A stretch of DNA of 64,000 bases from assembly GCA_041398745.1 (NCBI GenBank), contig JAWKUB010000006.1:1-64000 (forward strand). Direction: 5' to 3'. Position 1 is the stretch's first letter; every line of letters begins with the position of its first letter. Below, in pieces: positions 7,596 to 15,281 of this stretch. The stretch comes from JACKHO01 sp041398745 (GTDB lineage: Bacteria > Planctomycetota > Planctomycetia > Planctomycetales > Planctomycetaceae). The notes under the pieces were generated by a model. It made no database searches, was not told where the DNA came from, and saw only the letters and a list, made by a program, of their open reading frames with translations. Position numbers and translations under genes: made by a program.

Positions 7596-9095
7596 CTACG
7601 ACAACTTCTTCGCACGGATGTTACGGAAGTACACGGTGCTGCCAGGATCGTGTCCCTGCAGAGCGAACGTTCCCGAGGCGAGTACGCGTGTGAAATCAGA
7701 GCCGGCCTCTTTCCCTTCCGGCTCCACGTAATCGACAACGGTTTTGCCATCGATTTTGATAACGACCCGTTTCCCCTGCACAATGATGTGTTCGGTCCAC
7801 CAGATGTTATCTGGAATGGTTTGCCGGGTCACATCCTGCACGGCGTACAGGCTGCCGGTTTTGCGTGGGTCGGAGTTGTAGGTGTTGTTGACCTGAGCTT
7901 CGAAGCCGTACTTCGGCCAGCCGGAATCCTGGTACTGCGTGTGAAAGTAAATCCCCGCGTTGCTGTTGGGATTTGCTTTGACGTCTACCTTCAATTCGAA
8001 GTCTTTGTAAGGAGCTTCGGAACCGGTGTAGAAAATGTGGCTCCGCTCGCCATTGCAGACCAGCATGCCGTTTTCGATTTTCCAGGTGTCGTGATTTTCG
8101 TTGACCTTCCAGTTGTCGAAGGTCTTTCCATCCCACAACTGCACGAATCCCTCTTCCTTGTCGTCGAGATACGCGACCGATTCGCGAACCGTCTTCAGGC
8201 AGAGTTCGATATCTGACAGCGGGCTTTGTGGATTTTCTTCGTACTCGAGAGAAATGTTTCGGTCGTAACCGAGTTCCCGCAGCAGACGCAGGACGCCCAC
8301 CACGTTCAGTTCCCCTTCGCCGAGAATGGTGAAGATTTTCCCTTCACGCTCCATCTGCTTCACGCGACCTTCGTCAAGCGTCTTGGCGAGTTCCGCTTTC
8401 TCGGCGTCGTCCAGAATGGTACGGACGTCTTTCAGGTGAACTCCGAATACCCGCTTGCCGAGTTTGGCAATGACTTCTACAGGATCTTCGTTGCTGCGGA
8501 GATAGTGGCCGGTGTCGACGCAGGCTCCAATGAGCGGGTGACGATCGGACACGACTTTGAGGACATCGTCCACTTTGTCATAACGGTGCCCTGGTCCGTG
8601 GTTGTGAATCGCGATGGGGATTTTGTACTCCTCGACGAGCTTGTCGAGCATATCGAAAGTCGCTGCGTCGGGATTCGGGTCGGCACTAATGGAGACCAGT
8701 CCCATGGCATGTGCGAAGTCAAAGATTTCGCGGGCCTTGTTTTCATTGCCATCGAAGCCGACGACGCCGTACGACATCAGCTTAATGCCACCGTTGGCCA
8801 GAATCTCCAGTTGCTCTTTGATGTGAGAGGGCACGGTGCTCATGGGCACGTGCTTGGGATACGCCTCCCACGCGGCAACACCTAGCTTGCGGGTGTGTGC
8901 CATCGCTTCTTCAGCACTGAACGCACGCAGCGAATAACTTTGCAGACCCACTTTGAACCCGCCGTAGCCTGGAGGAGATACGACAATGTCCGGCGCCGCG
9001 AACAGCTGCTGTGGTGAGAGCATGGCGGCTCCCAGCCCGAAAGCGGAAAGCTGGAGGAATCGTCGACGGGGAACAGATGTATTCAATGGGTTCAT
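7596..9095 (-). CDS. Tat-exported sugar isomerase fused to DUF1080 domain
   Basis: A 499-residue two-domain protein. Residues 1-35 are a twin-arginine signal (VPRRRFLQLSAFGLGAAML), so it acts in the periplasm. Residues about 45-290 are an AP-endonuclease-2/xylose-isomerase TIM barrel with metal-ligand segments IAIHNHG, CVDTGHY, GVHLKD and SLEYEENP. Residues about 305-499 are a 3-keto-disaccharide hydrolase (DUF1080, PF06439) beta-sandwich, for example LWDGKTFDNWKV and NAGIYFHTQ. DUF1080 enzymes act on 3-keto-glycosides; the barrel may isomerise the product. The ATG at 9095 is chosen because the Tat signal begins there. A Tat-exported Gfo/Idh oxidoreductase lies 2.8 kb away and could supply 3-keto sugars. 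Substrate unknown. Confidence 0.88.
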   Translation of the reverse strand: MNPLNTSVPRRRFLQLSAFGLGAAMLSPQQLFAAPDIVVSPPGYGGFKVGLQSYSLRAFSAEEAMAHTRKLGVAAWEAYPKHVPMSTVPSHIKEQLEILANGGIKLMSYGVVGFDGNENKAREIFDFAHAMGLVSISADPNPDAATFDMLDKLVEEYKIPIAIHNHGPGHRYDKVDDVLKVVSDRHPLIGACVDTGHYLRSNEDPVEVIAKLGKRVFGVHLKDVRTILDDAEKAELAKTLDEGRVKQMEREGKIFTILGEGELNVVGVLRLLRELGYDRNISLEYEENPQSPLSDIELCLKTVRESVAYLDDKEEGFVQLWDGKTFDNWKVNENHDTWKIENGMLVCNGERSHIFYTGSEAPYKDFELKVDVKANPNSNAGIYFHTQYQDSGWPKYGFEAQVNNTYNSDPRKTGSLYAVQDVTRQTIPDNIWWTEHIIVQGKRVVIKIDGKTVVDYVEPEGKEAGSDFTRVLASGTFALQGHDPGSTVYFRNIRAKKLS

Positions 9096-9224
9096 GGAAT
9101 TTCTTTCAGGGAATAGTCGAGTGTCTTTCACAGACCCCCATCCTCGCTGACGGGAATCCGTAGACTGCTCAGTATGAAGCCGAATGCAAGTTCGATTCAA
9201 GCCTCGCGAGCGCAAGTATTGAGA

Positions 9225-10208
9225 TTAATCGGCGGTGACGAATTCGACTTCCGTTTGTGAGTCACCTGTGGTTTCAGCCACGCTGAAGGCGTCCCGCTCC
9301 TGGCCGGTGTATGCCACCAACAGTTCTGCCAGCAATCCGAGGGAGAGTCCCTGAGCACCGAGCAACAGCGAGGCCACGGAATAGAGCAACAGTGGACGCC
9401 CTCCAATGGGGCTCGCTTCGAACAGGCCCAGGACGTTCATGCAAACCCAGAGCAGGCCCAGGTAACCGAGTCCCAGAATCCCCAGTCCGAAAAACACCAG
9501 GCCAATGGCTCCCAGCATGTGCTGAGGACGTTGCCCGAAGGATGTCAGAAACTTCACTGTCAGCAGGTCGAGGAAACCCCGCAGAAACCGGATGACGCCA
9601 TACTTCGAGTGCCCAAACTGTCGTGCTCTGTGATGCACCGCCACTTCTGCCACACGAAAGCCACGGGCGTGCGCCAACACCGGAATGAAGCGGTGCAGCT
9701 CACCGTAGAGTCGAATTTCGTCATGCACAATGCGGCGAAACAACTTGATACCGCAATTGTGGTCGTGAAGATGCAATCCCGTGAGGCTGCCAATCATCCA
9801 GTTAAAGACTTTGCTGGGATACACTTTGTGCCACGGGTCCAGCCGACGCTCTTTCCAACCGTTGACGACGTCGAATCCCCCCTGAAGTTTCTTCAGAAAC
9901 CGTGGAATCTCTTCAGGATCATCCTGTAGGTCGGCATCCATCATCATCAACAGTTGCCCTTTGGCAGCCCGCATTCCGGCGGTTAAAGCGGCTGCCTTGC
10001 CGAAATTGCGACGAAATCGAATGCCCGAGACGTTGTCGCTTTTCTTTGAGAGATCGCTAATGATGCCCCAGGAACCATCATCGGAGCCGTCGTCGACGAA
10101 CATGAGTTCGTATTCAATGTCGTTCTTGTTGGCCACATCCTGGATTTGTCGATGCAGTTCTTCGAGACTCTCCACCTCGTTAAACACCGGCACCACAATG
10201 GAAAGCAT
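9225..10208 (-). CDS. Polyprenyl-phosphate glycosyltransferase (GT2, GtrB-like)
   Basis: A 327-residue inverting GT2 that most likely transfers a sugar from a nucleotide donor to polyprenyl phosphate, like GtrB, ArnC or dolichol-phosphate mannosyltransferase. The catalytic N-terminal domain carries SIVVPVFNEVESL, MFVDDGSDDG and the DXD-type MMDADLQDDPEE; the acceptor-side QFGHSKYG segment typical of this group follows. Two transmembrane helices sit near residues 232-258 and 268-295. It lies outside the main glycan block and is transcribed alone or with the small upstream membrane protein gene. No GtrA flippase is adjacent, though the upstream small protein could be considered. Confidence 0.85.
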   Translation of the reverse strand: MLSIVVPVFNEVESLEELHRQIQDVANKNDIEYELMFVDDGSDDGSWGIISDLSKKSDNVSGIRFRRNFGKAAALTAGMRAAKGQLLMMMDADLQDDPEEIPRFLKKLQGGFDVVNGWKERRLDPWHKVYPSKVFNWMIGSLTGLHLHDHNCGIKLFRRIVHDEIRLYGELHRFIPVLAHARGFRVAEVAVHHRARQFGHSKYGVIRFLRGFLDLLTVKFLTSFGQRPQHMLGAIGLVFFGLGILGLGYLGLLWVCMNVLGLFEASPIGGRPLLLYSVASLLLGAQGLSLGLLAELLVAYTGQERDAFSVAETTGDSQTEVEFVTAD

Positions 10209-10339
10209 CTCTCAAACTCCAAAACGCGAATTCGGTCATCCCTCAGCCTCACCTAGCGTAGTCAGTATGATTTCAATGAGACAGCGTGTGACGGCGATTT
10301 GATCTGTAATCCAAGCAATTCGCAGTCTGAGTAGTCCTT

Positions 10340-10660
10340 TTAGCACGCTATCCCCAGCACCATCAGCCCCCAGAACATCCAGTTCAAGGTGCCCGCCCCG
10401 GAGACGACAGCAGTCAACCAATTCGGTTTCAATGGAAATGCGACGAGCATCAGCAACGAATAGGCACAAATTACAACGGTCGCATTACCAATCTCAACAA
10501 AACCAATGAGCCCTATCGGCCCCAATGCAATGCGCGCCATGGGGTAATCGCTGAATCCGAAGGCAATTACCGCCCCGAGTACGACGAGATACGTCAACCG
10601 AGACATCGCGCTCGCCCTCAGATCCAAAAGCCTTTCGGTTTGATTGAGATCTCGGGACAT
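10340..10660 (-). CDS. Small membrane protein, unknown
   Basis: A 106-residue protein with three to four predicted hydrophobic segments (LTYLVVLGAVIAFGF, ALGPIGLIGFVEIGNATVVICAYSLLMLVAFPL, WLTAVVSGAGTLNWMFWGLMVLGIA). The ATG at 10660 has GGAAG at a good distance and is preferred over a TTG seven codons earlier. It lies 131 nt upstream of, and on the same strand as, the polyprenyl-phosphate glycosyltransferase gene. No family is recognised; a GtrA-like role is conceivable from context only, and the sequence does not show GtrA motifs. Confidence 0.55.
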   Translation of the reverse strand: MSRDLNQTERLLDLRASAMSRLTYLVVLGAVIAFGFSDYPMARIALGPIGLIGFVEIGNATVVICAYSLLMLVAFPLKPNWLTAVVSGAGTLNWMFWGLMVLGIAC

Positions 10661-10838
10661 TTGCTGCTTCCAGTTCAACAACCTGACAGACGCTTAAGAA
10701 CTACGGAAAAACGATCGCACTGAAACTGGGTAAGAAACCGAAAGAGTTACCCGCATCCCATTGTAGTCGTAGACGCGTGGTTTTGCCTAAGATACGACCT
10801 CAACGGAATGGCTCACGGATTTCAGAGCGGATTTGGTC

Positions 10839-11723
10839 ATGGCAGAAGGTGAGGGATCGAATGGTGAGTGGACGGTTCGGCGCGTGCTGGAATGGACCAT
10901 TGACTACTTGAAGCAGCATGGCAGCGAATCACCGCGGCTCGATGGTGAAATTCTGCTCGCCCATGCCCGCAAATGTCCCCGCATTCAATTGTACACACAG
11001 TACGATCAACCGCTCTCCAATGAGCAGCGGACTCATATGCGGGAACTCGTCAAACGACGTGCTAATGCCGAACCGGTGGCGTATCTGGTCGGGCATCGCG
11101 AGTTTTTCAGTCTCGATTTTCTGCTGACGAAAGACGTCCTCATTCCGCGTCCCGACACGGAAACGCTAGTCATGGCAGCCCTCGACGTCATCAAGCAGCA
11201 TCCTCAATCGCGGGTGCTGGATTTGTGTACGGGCTCAGGATGCATTGCCGTTTCCCTCGCGGTGAATGCCCCCAAGGCGAAACTGACAGCGGTAGAACTG
11301 AGCCCTCCAGCTGCCGAAGTGGCGAGGAAGAATATTGCCCGACACGGCGTGTCGGAACGCGTGGAACTGCTGACGGGCGACTTGTTTGCTCCGGTCCCCG
11401 CCGGCAGCAAATTCGATGTCATTGTGTCGAACCCGCCGTACATTACGTCGGAGGAAATGCAGCAGCTCGATCCCGATGTGCGATTGCACGAACCACACCT
11501 CGCTCTCGAAGCGGGGGCTGATGGTCTCGACGTCATCCGCCGCATCGTCGATCAGTCCCGGCAGTTCCTGACGCCCGGCGGCTCACTGCTCATCGAACTC
11601 GACCCCGCCCAGGCACAGCCCGTGCTCGAACTCATGAAGTCGGCTGGCTACGTGGATGAATCAGCCCTGAACGACCTCGCCGGCAACGCACGTGTCGTCC
11701 AGTCAAAATGGCCAGGGCGCTGA
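10839..11723 (+). CDS. prmC: Release-factor glutamine methyltransferase
   Basis: Methylates the Gln of the GGQ motif in peptide-chain release factors, using S-adenosylmethionine. The 294-residue protein has the PrmC/HemK layout: an N-terminal helical domain with SPRLDGEILLAHA and EPVAYLVGHREF, then a Rossmann domain with motif I VLDLCTGSGCIAVSLA and the substrate-binding NPPYI. The ATG at 10839 is used; a TTG two codons earlier is an alternative. prfA is not adjacent. The preceding gap (10661-10838) shows nothing notable. Confidence 0.93.
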   Translation: MAEGEGSNGEWTVRRVLEWTIDYLKQHGSESPRLDGEILLAHARKCPRIQLYTQYDQPLSNEQRTHMRELVKRRANAEPVAYLVGHREFFSLDFLLTKDVLIPRPDTETLVMAALDVIKQHPQSRVLDLCTGSGCIAVSLAVNAPKAKLTAVELSPPAAEVARKNIARHGVSERVELLTGDLFAPVPAGSKFDVIVSNPPYITSEEMQQLDPDVRLHEPHLALEAGADGLDVIRRIVDQSRQFLTPGGSLLIELDPAQAQPVLELMKSAGYVDESALNDLAGNARVVQSKWPGR

Positions 11724-11739
11724 TGATTTTCCGACTCGA

Positions 11740-11751
11740 TGACAATTGTCA
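11740..11751. promoter_or_regulatory. 12-bp perfect palindrome, possible operator
   Basis: TGACAATTGTCA is a perfect palindrome in the gap upstream of the Gfo/Idh oxidoreductase gene, 170 nt before its start. Its form suits a dimeric helix-turn-helix regulator. No cognate regulator gene is next to it. Confidence 0.3.
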
Positions 11752-11796
11752 CGAGAGGTGACCATTTGATTCTGACATACTGGGCGCCGGATAACT

Positions 11797-11818
11797 CGGA
11801 TCGGTAGCGACCGATTTG
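11797..11818 (+). terminator. Candidate prmC terminator hairpin
   Basis: ATCGGT (11800-11805) pairs with ACCGAT (11810-11815) around an AGCG loop, extended by GU pairs; a weak TTTGTGT follows on the plus strand. It lies 74 nt after the prmC stop. Confidence 0.3.
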
Positions 11819-11920
11819 TGTCTGGTCTAAACTTGACTGTACGGTGAAGAAGATTCGCGACCGCAGTCAGGGCCTCCACCGACAAGCCCCACTGAAATCA
11901 ACCTGAATTGGAGTTCGAAT

Positions 11921-13378
11921 ATGTCACAACTTTCACGCCGCAAGTTTCTTTCGACCGCAGCCGCCCTGGGGGCTGGTGTCGGATTGTCCATGGGGACTTC
12001 ACCCTCGTTCGCGCTGGCGAATGATGAAATCAACGTAGGCTTCATTAGTTGCGGTGGCCGGGCAGGCGAACACATGCGTGTTTTCCGCGGTATGTCAGGA
12101 GTCAACGTCGGCGCGTTGTGCGATCCTGACGAACAACGACTCGACTCAGCCAAACGCACCTTCCCCAACGCCAAAGGCTTTGCCGATCTGCGAGACCTGC
12201 TCGATGACGACACCGTCGATGCCGTCGTGGTCGCGACCAGCAACCACTGGCACTGCCTGGCCTCGATTTGGGCAATGCAGGCTGGGAAGCACGTGTACGT
12301 CGAGAAGCCACTCTCACACAATCAATGGGAGGGGCGTCAAACGGTCAATGCCGCCGCTCGCTATAAAAAAATCTGTCAAATTGGAACGCAGCAGCGCTCC
12401 GATCCCATGCAGGCGGAAATCAAAAAGTTTCTGCATGAGAAAAAGGAGCTGGGGGACATCGTATCGGCCCGCGTGAACCGTTACGGAGTTCGCCCCTCCA
12501 TCGGCAAACGAAACACTCCGCTCCCCATTCCTGACGGCGTGAACTACGACCTGTGGCTCGGTCCAGCACAGGATAAACCAATTTTCCGCGACAAACTGCA
12601 GTACGACTGGCACTGGGACTGGAACACAGGCTCCGGCGAAATGGGGAACTGGGGCGTCCACGTGCTGGACGACCTGCGTAACAACGTGTTTCAGGATAGT
12701 GTGTCACTGCCCAAACGCATTTTCGGTGGCGGTGGTCGAATTGTATATAACGACGCGGGCGAGACTCCCAACGTCCACTTCGTGTACTTCGATACCGGAA
12801 GCATTCCGGTTGTCATCGGCCTGAGCAACCTGCCCGCTGGTCCAGGCGTGAAAGGATCGCCCAAGCATCCTGGTCCTGGCAGCGGCTATATCGCTTACTG
12901 CGAAGGTGGTCGCTTCGAAGGTCAACGCGGCGGCGGCAAAGCGTTCGACAAGAATGGCAAAGAAATTGCGTCCTTCAAAGGGAACAGCGGCAACGGCCTG
13001 CATCAGCAGAATTTCATCGACGCTGTGCGTGCGGACGATCCCTCAATACTCGCCGCCCCGGTTTCAATGGGACACGACTCCACTGGCTGGTGCAATCTGG
13101 CGAACATCGCATTCCGTGCAGGAGGCGCATTTGACCAGAAGCGTGCCGATTCGTTCGATGATCCTCAAGGCATTTGGGGCGCCCTCCTCGATGAAATGCA
13201 GGAGCACGTCGGAGCTTACTCCATGAAGCTCACCAATCCTCAAATCCGACTCAGCACCGCGTTTGATGTGGACGTCGAGAAGGAGGTCTTCGTCGGTGAA
13301 CATGCCGAAGTCGCCAACCAGTTCCTCAGCCGTGAGTATCGCGCGCCTTACACCGTGCCCGAAATCTCTGCCAGCTAA
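11921..13378 (+). CDS. Tat-exported Gfo/Idh/MocA oxidoreductase
   Basis: A 485-residue NAD(P)-dependent sugar oxidoreductase. The N-terminus is a Tat signal (LSRRKFLSTAAALGAGVGLS), so it is exported folded with its cofactor. The Rossmann domain (about residues 37-165) has the FISCGGRAGEH dinucleotide loop and the EKPLSH motif; a C-terminal alpha/beta domain follows with the planctomycete-type GPAQDKPIFRDKLQYDWHWDW segment. The ATG has GGAG ten nt upstream. Exported Gfo/Idh enzymes in planctomycetes and Bacteroidetes are linked to glycan or inositol breakdown, and some oxidise glycosides at C3; pairing with the DUF1080 fusion protein is an inference. A hairpin-rich convergent gap follows. Confidence 0.9.
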   Translation: MSQLSRRKFLSTAAALGAGVGLSMGTSPSFALANDEINVGFISCGGRAGEHMRVFRGMSGVNVGALCDPDEQRLDSAKRTFPNAKGFADLRDLLDDDTVDAVVVATSNHWHCLASIWAMQAGKHVYVEKPLSHNQWEGRQTVNAAARYKKICQIGTQQRSDPMQAEIKKFLHEKKELGDIVSARVNRYGVRPSIGKRNTPLPIPDGVNYDLWLGPAQDKPIFRDKLQYDWHWDWNTGSGEMGNWGVHVLDDLRNNVFQDSVSLPKRIFGGGGRIVYNDAGETPNVHFVYFDTGSIPVVIGLSNLPAGPGVKGSPKHPGPGSGYIAYCEGGRFEGQRGGGKAFDKNGKEIASFKGNSGNGLHQQNFIDAVRADDPSILAAPVSMGHDSTGWCNLANIAFRAGGAFDQKRADSFDDPQGIWGALLDEMQEHVGAYSMKLTNPQIRLSTAFDVDVEKEVFVGEHAEVANQFLSREYRAPYTVPEISAS

Positions 13379-13401
13379 CCTGGATTTTGCAATGCAGTCG
13401 C

Positions 13402-13418
13402 GACGGCAAATCGCCGTC
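13402..13418. terminator. Small GC hairpin in convergent gap
   Basis: GACGGC (13402-13407) pairs with GCCGTC (13413-13418) around AAATC, 24 nt after the oxidoreductase stop. No U-tract is seen. Confidence 0.3.
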
Positions 13419-13435
13419 AACTGCCAATAGCATCG

Positions 13436-13475
13436 ACTCACACTTCCTGTCACTTGGATGAAGGGAAGTGTGAGT
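13436..13475. terminator. 12-bp stem in convergent gap
   Basis: ACTCACACTTCC (13436-13447) and GGAAGTGTGAGT (13464-13475) form a perfect 12-bp stem with a 16-nt loop between the convergent oxidoreductase and anti-sigma genes. It can fold in transcripts from either strand. No long U-tract follows. Confidence 0.45.
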
Positions 13476-13520
13476 TCCAATTGCATGAAACATTAGTAGA
13501 TCGTTGATCGCTACTTGTCT

Positions 13521-13546
13521 GGTGGCACAGACATTCCTGTCTGTGT
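13521..13546 (+). repeat. 26-nt hairpin repeat, copy 2
   Basis: Exact inverted copy of 7565-7590; the core CACAGACATTCCTGTCTGTG forms an 8-bp stem with a TTCC loop, preceded by GGTGG. It sits between two convergent genes, 43 nt beyond the anti-sigma stop. The placement at gene 3' ends in both copies suggests a role in transcript ends or mRNA stability. Confidence 0.75.
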
Positions 13547-13589
13547 TCAGATTCACTGAGGGCTTTGCAGAACAGGTTTGAAACTGCTT

Positions 13590-14342
13590 CTACACCATCG
13601 ATCCGAAGACCGATCGCATAAATCCTTCTGGAGGACCGGAATTCACGTAGCACACGTATGCCCACTGCTGATCGCGCGACTGCCAGGCGAAACTGCGTTG
13701 ACGTGAACCGGAGGCAGGAACCGACGAGGCAGGTCCACTCTGCAGACGATTTGCCGGAATGGCAATGACCACCCCACTCCACTGCTTGTAACGAAACGCA
13801 TAGGCCGCTGCATCGGAACCGGCGACGGAGTCCAATTCGAGACCACGTGGATCGTGCAGACGCAAACGGCGTAACTCGCTTTCTACAGATGCACAATCCA
13901 AATCCGTTGTGACGGGCAACGCTTCAACAGCGGCAACCTGCGAGTAGTCTCGCTGCAACCGGGTCTGTAACTCGGCGAACTCAAACGTCGCGGGGGAATT
14001 GTCTGGCTCGGCCAACCACCAGACGACGCCGAGCAAAACCGCTGCCGTCAGTGACAAGAAAACTCGCAAGCCGCTGAATGAACTTCGCGGCCGGACAACC
14101 GCAGTCGGCGGGACCGCCATGTTCTCAGACTGAATTGCTGCGAGCAACCGCGCTTCGAGTCCTTCTGGGACAGGCACATCTGCCAAGGCCTCGTTGACCC
14201 GTGAGTCGAACTGACGCAACCGCTGCAGCCACTGCTGGCATTCTGAACATGTGCGCAAGTGAGAGCACTCCTCTGCGACCGAATCCAATTCGGTCGAGCA
14301 GAGCACATCCCATTTCGCTCTTAGTTCAGAACAACTCGTCAT
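13590..14342 (-). CDS. Transmembrane zinc-binding anti-sigma factor
   Basis: A 250-residue protein with a cytoplasmic N-terminal zinc anti-sigma motif (His28-x3-Cys32-x2-Cys35 in CSHLRTCSEC), a single membrane span near residues 92-110 (VFLSLTAAVLLGVVWWL) and a 130-residue outer domain without recognised family. It should hold the ECF sigma factor encoded just upstream inactive until a signal reaches the outer domain. The start lies 15 nt after the sigma stop, so the two are co-transcribed and made in step. The outer domain ends with repeated Trp/Ser-rich strands. What it senses is unknown. Confidence 0.85.
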   Translation of the reverse strand: MTSCSELRAKWDVLCSTELDSVAEECSHLRTCSECQQWLQRLRQFDSRVNEALADVPVPEGLEARLLAAIQSENMAVPPTAVVRPRSSFSGLRVFLSLTAAVLLGVVWWLAEPDNSPATFEFAELQTRLQRDYSQVAAVEALPVTTDLDCASVESELRRLRLHDPRGLELDSVAGSDAAAYAFRYKQWSGVVIAIPANRLQSGPASSVPASGSRQRSFAWQSRDQQWAYVCYVNSGPPEGFMRSVFGSMV

Positions 14343-14357
14343 GGTGTCAACAATCCC

Positions 14358-14876
14358 TCAGTTGCGTTCTGCCAGCCCAGCCTGTTTGGCATCTCCCAAG
14401 GCCACCCGCAAGTGGCTCTTGGCTCTGGCAAGACGACTCATCACTGTTCCGGCGGGCACTTCCAGAGCAGCTGCAATTTCTTTGTAGGACAAATCTTCAA
14501 AATAGTAGAGGAGCAATGGAACGCGGAAGGCCTCCGGCAGACTCGCCAGCGCCTGTTCGAGGCGCTCAGAATCGACCGGGATGTCCAGCGAAACATCTTC
14601 CACAATCTCTTCCGGCTGCTCGATTCCCGAAACCATGTTCTGTGACTGACGGCGCAGCTTCAGAAACAGGTTTCGCACAATCGAAAACAACCAGGAACGT
14701 GCCCGGGCGGGGTCGCGTAAATCCCCTAGTTTTCTGCAGGCAATGAGAAAAGTTTGTTGTGTCAAATCTTCGGCATCGCTCACAGAACACGCCAACCGGA
14801 ACGCAAATCGATATACAGCCTGATATTGCTCGCGAACGAGCGAGGCTGCAGTCAATTCTGACGAACCAGTATCCAT
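14358..14876 (-). CDS. ECF RNA polymerase sigma factor
   Basis: A 172-residue extracytoplasmic-function sigma factor. Region 2 is QYQAVYRFAFRLACSVSDAEDLTQQTFLIACRKL and continues to SWLFSIVRNLFLKLRRQ; region 4 is LPEAFRVPLLLYYFEDLSYKEIAAALEVPAGTVMSRLARAKSHLR with the helix-turn-helix. The ATG at 14876 (MDTGSSEL) is chosen over an upstream frame that adds 33 unrelated residues. The partner anti-sigma gene follows directly. sppA and a DUF493 gene lie upstream on the same strand with a 120-nt gap, which could hold a promoter for this pair. Confidence 0.93.
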   Translation of the reverse strand: MDTGSSELTAASLVREQYQAVYRFAFRLACSVSDAEDLTQQTFLIACRKLGDLRDPARARSWLFSIVRNLFLKLRRQSQNMVSGIEQPEEIVEDVSLDIPVDSERLEQALASLPEAFRVPLLLYYFEDLSYKEIAAALEVPAGTVMSRLARAKSHLRVALGDAKQAGLAERN

Positions 14877-14996
14877 GGACACGTTCACTGTGAGTCTGAG
14901 TCGATTCGGCCCTGTTTTATTCCCGCAGATGTGGAGAATTTGCACATCCGGAAAACTCGATTCGCCACAAACCACTGATGCAGCGAAACTTGCGCC

Positions 14997-15281
14997 CTAC
15001 ATAAGCATCACTACGCCATCCACACCACGCAGGGTGACGTACATATCGAGCACCATGTCGGCACTTTCGACAACCGGTTCGATAGTCACACACATGTGGT
15101 TTCCACGAGAGGATTTCCGGGTCGAAAAGGCCGGCTCGGCATCCTCCGCAAGATGACTACGCACGGCACTCACGACCCGGCCAGTGAACTGACTGTCTGC
15201 CGATCCAATGACCTTGAATGTGTAAGCACAGGGAAACGAGTGCATCGCTTCCAGTAATTCGCGTTTGGGAAAACCTTCCAC
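14997..15281 (-). CDS. DUF493 (YbeD-like) protein
   Basis: A 94-residue protein with the DUF493 pattern: FPCAYTFKVIGSADSQF, then SSRGNHMCVTIEPVVESADMVLDMYVTLRGVDGVVMLM, giving an ACT-like ferredoxin fold. In E. coli the YbeD relative is of unclear function and suggested to be regulatory. The GTG start shares its G with the sppA stop (TAGTG), with GGAGG ten nt upstream inside the end of sppA, so translation is coupled to sppA. Confidence 0.8.
   Translation of the reverse strand: MEGFPKRELLEAMHSFPCAYTFKVIGSADSQFTGRVVSAVRSHLAEDAEPAFSTRKSSRGNHMCVTIEPVVESADMVLDMYVTLRGVDGVVMLM

Noticed and set aside
7515..8216. 233-codon open frame on the plus strand including the 26-nt repeat
   Set aside because: It runs through the hairpin, the repeat and the antisense of the DUF1080 domain; not a gene.
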